Positions 6,718-9,786 of a stretch of DNA of 9,786 nucleotides are shown in pieces. The stretch covers positions 1 to 9,786 of the forward strand of contig JAGXHD010000161.1 of assembly GCA_024636395.1 (NCBI GenBank), read 5' to 3'. Both the position numbers and the translations under genes were made by a program. Source of the stretch: Sulfitobacter sp. (lineage in GTDB: Bacteria > Pseudomonadota > Alphaproteobacteria > Rhodobacterales > Rhodobacteraceae). Positions within the stretch are counted from its first letter, which is position 1. Each line of letters begins with the position of its first letter. The notes under the pieces are model-generated. The model did not search any database, was not told where the DNA came from, and was given only the letters and a program-made list of their open reading frames with translations.

Positions 6718-7232
6718 CCGCCGGAGGTCACTTCGAGTTCGGTAAGATCCGTGAGGGACGCCTCGATCAGGCGCATGGCTGGAAGCGACAACTGGCTGCC
6801 GCCCGTAGCAGGGCCCGCCAACGGGATCAAAGTCACTGCGGAAGATTTTCCGTTCGCAGTGTTTTTCACGCGGCCTGCTGCCTCAGCGGTCACCAAAGGC
6901 GTTTTCAGCCAGAAGCCCGGCTCGGTTGGGCTTCCAAGGCTGGCGATCGTAGTGCCGAGGCTTTTTGTGCCGGCTGGCGACGAAGCGGGTGTCGCGGCTT
7001 CGGCGCGTTGGGCAGCAGTTGTGGTATCGAGCGCCTCTTGCGTCTTGGCGGCAGCAGGCGGCGGCAACGCAGACGTGAGGACCGACGTCGGAGGTGCTGT
7101 AGTCGCGGCACCGAGGGGCGCTGCGGGGGCTGAATCGGGCCGCACGATGCCTAATTGTGCACAGGCACTAAGACCCATCGCAGCAACGGTAAGGCCCATC
7201 GGCAGAAAGGGATATTTGTCAATAATTCTCAT
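6714..7232 (-). CDS. Small putative outer-membrane lipoprotein, function unknown
   Basis: The product is 172 residues, with a signal peptide MRIIDKYPFLPMGLTVAAMG ending in lipobox LSAC, so C24 would be acylated by the lipoprotein pathway. Ala at +2 suggests the outer membrane rather than retention in the inner membrane. Residues about 32-90 are rich in Ala, Pro, Thr and Ser and look like a disordered linker. A more conserved-looking domain covers about 98-168, with EPGFWLKTPLVTAE, VTLIPL and GGSQLSLPAMRLIEASLT. From memory, short proteins like this in Rhodobacterales are sometimes labelled D-galactarate dehydratase, but this is far too small for that enzyme and shows none of its features, so I do not use the name. 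I chose the ATG at 7232 because it begins a proper signal peptide. A GTG at 7250 would add six residues. It stands alone between two units and diverges from moaA. Confidence 0.75.
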   Translation of the reverse strand: MRIIDKYPFLPMGLTVAAMGLSACAQLGIVRPDSAPAAPLGAATTAPPTSVLTSALPPPAAAKTQEALDTTTAAQRAEAATPASSPAGTKSLGTTIASLGSPTEPGFWLKTPLVTAEAAGRVKNTANGKSSAVTLIPLAGPATGGSQLSLPAMRLIEASLTDLTELEVTSGG

Positions 7233-7321
7233 GCCTCTACAGTACGCCACCCCGCATCCCGCTCCAACCCCTATTCAAATCAGGCTTGCTCCCCCTTGGG
7301 GCCACCTGTACGACTGTTCAT
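7233..7321. promoter_or_regulatory. Short divergent promoter region between lipoprotein gene and moaA
   Basis: The 89 bases must start transcription in both directions. For moaA, TTGCTC (7286-7291), a 17-base spacer and TACGAC (7309-7314) end 7 bases before the ATG. For the lipoprotein, TTGGAG (complement of 7262-7267), 17 bases and TACTGT (complement of 7239-7244) end 6 bases before its ATG. Each box matches consensus at only about three of six positions. If real, both transcripts would begin at or next to the start codon. No clear Shine-Dalgarno lies before moaA. No riboswitch is visible and there is no room for a molybdenum-cofactor element. Confidence 0.3.
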
Positions 7322-8329
7322 ATGACAGCACCTCTGATTGACCCCTTCGCCCGCGCGATCACTTATCTGCGTGTCTCCGTTACGGACCGCTGTGATTTTC
7401 GCTGTGTATACTGCATGTCCGAGAACATGACCTTCCTGCCCAAGCGTGAATTGCTTACGCTGGAGGAGCTGGACCGCATGTGTTCGACCTTTATCGGACT
7501 GGGTGTTCAAAAGCTGCGGATCACCGGTGGAGAGCCGCTGGTCCGGCGCGGAATCATGACCTTTTTCCGGGGGATGAAGCGGCATCTGGACAGCGGCGCG
7601 CTCAAGGAACTGACGCTGACCACCAACGGCAGCCAGCTTGAGAAATACGCGGCTGATCTCTATGCGGCAGGCGTGCGGCGGGTCAACATCTCGCTCGATA
7701 CGCTCGACGAGGCGAAATTTGCCGAAGTGACCCGTTGGGGCCGGTTGCCACAGGTGTTGCGCGGGATTGATGCGGCACAGGCGGCGGGCCTGCGGGTCAA
7801 GATCAATGCCGTAGCGCTCAAAGGCTTTAATGAGCCGGAACTGGGGCAGATCACCCAGTGGTGCGCCGAGCGCGACATGGATCTGACATGGATCGAGGTC
7901 ATGCCCATGGGCGACATCGGCAACGAGGACCGGATTGGGCAATACTGGTCCCTGCGCGACGTGCGCGCGGCTTATGCCGAGCAATATACCGTGACCGATC
8001 TGGCGGAGAAAACCGGCGGCCCCGCGCGCTACGTGCGGCTGGAAGAAACAGGCCAGAAGATCGGCTTCATCACGCCGCTGAGCCATAATTTTTGTGAGTC
8101 CTGCAACCGCGTGCGCCTGACCTGCACCGGTGAGATTTACCTGTGCCTTGGACAGGAAGACAGCGCTGATCTGCGTGCCCCGCTGCGCGCACACCCCGAC
8201 GACGATGGCCCGCTCGAAGACGCCATCCGTGCCGCGATCAATCTCAAGCCGAAAGGCCATGATTTCGACTATTCACGCCAAAAGCTCGATGGCCAGATGC
8301 CCCGCCACATGAGCCACACGGGCGGCTGA
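7322..8329 (+). CDS. moaA: GTP 3',8-cyclase MoaA (radical SAM, molybdenum cofactor)
   Basis: MoaA is the radical-SAM enzyme that, with MoaC, converts GTP to cyclic pyranopterin monophosphate, the first step of molybdenum cofactor synthesis. The 335-residue protein has the radical-SAM CxxxCxxC cluster in CDFRCVYC (C24, C28, C31), the SAM-contact motif ITGGEP (67-72), LTLTTNGS (97-104) and VNISLDTLD (121-129). It also has the second 4Fe-4S site in NFCESCNRVRLT (C258, C261) plus C275 in IYLCL. The two-glycine C-terminus (G334, G335), needed for activity in known MoaA proteins, is intact. The frame is open to a TTG at 7286. I chose the ATG at 7322 because DPFARAITYLRVSVTDRC then lines up with the family start. 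No clear ribosome binding site precedes it. No other moa, mob or moe gene is in the window; waaA follows 5 bases after the stop. Confidence 0.96.
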   Translation: MTAPLIDPFARAITYLRVSVTDRCDFRCVYCMSENMTFLPKRELLTLEELDRMCSTFIGLGVQKLRITGGEPLVRRGIMTFFRGMKRHLDSGALKELTLTTNGSQLEKYAADLYAAGVRRVNISLDTLDEAKFAEVTRWGRLPQVLRGIDAAQAAGLRVKINAVALKGFNEPELGQITQWCAERDMDLTWIEVMPMGDIGNEDRIGQYWSLRDVRAAYAEQYTVTDLAEKTGGPARYVRLEETGQKIGFITPLSHNFCESCNRVRLTCTGEIYLCLGQEDSADLRAPLRAHPDDDGPLEDAIRAAINLKPKGHDFDYSRQKLDGQMPRHMSHTGG

Positions 8330-8334
8330 ACCCG

Positions 8335-9612
8335 GTGCGCATGCCCCTGCTCTACAGGCTCTATGTTGCTTTCAGCATGGTGCTTTTGCCGGTTGCATCA
8401 GCTCTGAGCATCTCAAAACTGCGCAAGGCAGGTGTCTCGCCCGAGCGCGCGAGGGAAAGGCTCGGCCACGCCAGCGCACCACGCAGCGAAGGGACACTCA
8501 TCTGGTTTCACGCGGCATCGGTTGGAGAAAGCCTGTCGGTTCTGGCACTGATAACGCGGATCGGAGCATTGCTCCCGCAGGCACATTTTCTGATTACCTC
8601 CGGCACCCCCACCTCCGCCACCCTCATCGCACGCCGCATGCCACCGCGCTGCGTGCATCAGTTCGCCCCATTGGACGCGCCCGGCCCACTCAAGCGTTTC
8701 CTGACGAGCTGGCGCCCCGATGCCGCTGTTTTCGTAGAAAGCGAGCTCTGGCCGCAGATGCTGCGCCGCACCCGGGCGACGGGCGCCGCCATGGCGCTGG
8801 TCAACGCGCGATTGTCGGAAAGCTCACTGCAAGCCTGGGCCAAACGCCCCGCTCTTGCCGCCTACCTGCTCGACGTGTTCGATCTGATCCTGACACAAAA
8901 CGATGCCATGTCAGACGCCATGCTGCGGATACAGGCGCCGGCTTCCCGGGTGGTGCGCGGCGAGAACCTGAAATCATTCGCCGCTCCCCCGCCCCGCAAC
9001 GAGGTGCTAATCGACGATGCGCGCTCGGCGCTCGGCGAGCGCAGCACATGGATCGCCGCATCGACCCACGCGGGCGAGGAGGAGATTGTCCTTGCCGCAC
9101 ACGCGCTGTTGCGCGAGCGCCATCCCGATCTGCTGCTGATCCTTGTCCCGCGCCACCCCGAGCGCGGCGGCGAGGTGGCGCGCCTGATCGCCGCTGCCGG
9201 ACTGGGCTACACCCGGCGCAGTACCGGCGCACTTCCAGCCGATGCCGTCTATCTCGCCGATACGCTGGGCGAGCTGGGCAGCTGGTTCGCCCTGAGCCAG
9301 ATCGTCTTCCTCGGCGGCTCGCTGCTGCCCATCGGCGGTCATAATCCCTTCGAGGTTGCGCAATCCGGCGCCACCGTCTTGTCGGGCACTCATGTCTTCA
9401 ATTTTGCCGAAACCTACGAGGCGATCGCGCAGGCCGGCGCCGCGCGCCTCGTTGACGGGGCGCAGGATCTAGCCGCACAGGTCGACACGCTACTGCGTGA
9501 CGCAAAAGACCGCAAAACTGCCGTGTCCGCCGCTGAAGGCTTTGCCAACGCTGAGGCCGGCAAACTCGACGCCATCGCCACCCAATTGATCACAGCATTG
9601 AGGCTCGCATGA
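8335..9612 (+). CDS. waaA: Kdo transferase WaaA (3-deoxy-D-manno-octulosonic acid transferase)
   Basis: WaaA (KdtA) transfers Kdo from CMP-Kdo onto the lipid A precursor at the inner membrane, starting the LPS core. The 425-residue GT-B enzyme (family GT30) has a hydrophobic N-terminal anchor (about 5-25), the active-site glutamate in FHAASVGES (E65), VFVESELWP (132-140) and ALVNARLS (154-161). It also has STHAGEEE (243-250), VPRHPER (271-277) and FLGGSLLPIGGHNPFE (325-340), all typical of the family. How many Kdo units it adds cannot be read from sequence. The start may be GTG at 8335, as given, with a GGCGG at 9 bases, or ATG at 8341, two codons later. It lies 5 bases after moaA and its stop overlaps the next start as ATGA, so it is cotranscribed with both neighbours. 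Only its downstream partner is functionally related. Confidence 0.94.
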   Translation: MRMPLLYRLYVAFSMVLLPVASALSISKLRKAGVSPERARERLGHASAPRSEGTLIWFHAASVGESLSVLALITRIGALLPQAHFLITSGTPTSATLIARRMPPRCVHQFAPLDAPGPLKRFLTSWRPDAAVFVESELWPQMLRRTRATGAAMALVNARLSESSLQAWAKRPALAAYLLDVFDLILTQNDAMSDAMLRIQAPASRVVRGENLKSFAAPPPRNEVLIDDARSALGERSTWIAASTHAGEEEIVLAAHALLRERHPDLLLILVPRHPERGGEVARLIAAAGLGYTRRSTGALPADAVYLADTLGELGSWFALSQIVFLGGSLLPIGGHNPFEVAQSGATVLSGTHVFNFAETYEAIAQAGAARLVDGAQDLAAQVDTLLRDAKDRKTAVSAAEGFANAEAGKLDAIATQLITALRLA

Positions 9613-9786
9613 AGAACTCCGCACAGATCGAGGTGATCGCCCCCAATTTCAAGCGCCGCCTCTCCGGCGTCACCGCTACCGTGGTACGTCTGGTACGCGT
9701 GCAGGCCCGCGAGATCAGGATCGTGGCCACCGGTCCAGTCCTGCCTGCGCATGTTCCGCAGATCCCGCTGTCCTCGCTCATCACCC
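9609..9786 (+). CDS. LPS-core-type glycosyltransferase, N-terminal part (cut by window end)
   Basis: An ATG at 9609 overlaps the waaA stop as ATGA and opens a frame that stays open to the last base, giving 59 complete codons. The product begins MKNSAQIEVIAPNFKRRLSG and continues with VTATVVRLV and a later ATGPVLP. The segment VIAPNFKRRLSGVT resembles the N-terminus of alphaproteobacterial family-4 type glycosyltransferases such as the rhizobial core mannosyltransferase LpcC, which add a sugar to the Kdo-containing inner core. That is from memory of the family. The donor and acceptor cannot be told from this fragment. The position directly after waaA with start-stop overlap fits an LPS core role. 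The missing 3' part is due to the window, not to a mutation visible here. Confidence 0.82.
   Translation, partial: MKNSAQIEVIAPNFKRRLSGVTATVVRLVRVQAREIRIVATGPVLPAHVPQIPLSSLIT

Noticed and set aside
6666..7341. Plus-strand frames of 155 and 214 codons opposite the lipoprotein gene
   Set aside because: They lack recognisable domains, while the minus strand has a proper signal peptide and lipobox.
7280..8260. 326-codon minus-strand frame inside moaA
   Set aside because: A shadow of moaA, which has every diagnostic motif.
1..9786. CRISPR array, transposase gene, tRNA, rRNA, or defence island
   Set aside because: No repeated spacer pattern, transposase motif, or tRNA-like cloverleaf was seen on either strand; the window is ordinary housekeeping and envelope genes.

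Overview
This window looks like a contig end from a high-GC alphaproteobacterium. The best guess is the order Rhodobacterales, in the Roseobacter group. I base that on recalled protein similarity and on the pairing of glmU/glmS with a divergent gph-like HAD phosphatase and a DegT-type aminotransferase, not on any search. Bases 1-17 match the 3' part of the Tn5/Nextera mosaic end, so the left edge carries sequencing-adapter sequence and not genome.

Layout, left to right. Bases 18-193 hold no gene I can support. On the minus strand lie a PLP-dependent DegT/DnrJ/EryC1/StrS-family enzyme (194-1390) and, upstream of it in the same operon, a HAD phosphatase of the phosphoglycolate phosphatase type (1394-2065). 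A 141-bp divergent intergenic region separates these from a plus-strand run of four tightly packed genes: glmU (2213-3565), glmS (3567-5387), a pyridoxamine-phosphate-oxidase-like flavin-fold protein (about 5387-5944) and an AlkD-like DNA alkylation repair protein (5937-6614). Then comes a minus-strand lipoprotein (6714-7232) with a hairpin over its stop codon. It diverges across 89 bp from a second plus-strand run: moaA (7322-8329), waaA/kdtA (8335-9612) and the first 59 codons of an LPS-type glycosyltransferase (9609-9786, cut by the window end).

How the genes work together. GlmS makes glucosamine-6-phosphate and GlmU makes UDP-N-acetylglucosamine, the shared precursor of peptidoglycan and lipid A. 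WaaA adds Kdo to lipid A, and the partial glycosyltransferase probably extends the inner core. Envelope precursor synthesis is therefore the main theme. MoaA (molybdenum cofactor), the AlkD-like protein and the flavin-fold protein appear to be passengers in the same transcription units.

I see no mobile element, CRISPR array, RNA gene or defence system, and I do not think the window holds a novel multi-gene system. The points most worth a second look are the adapter remnant, the flavin-fold gene with no ordinary start codon at its expected N-terminus, the poorly characterised lipoprotein, and the very short divergent moaA/lipoprotein promoter region.
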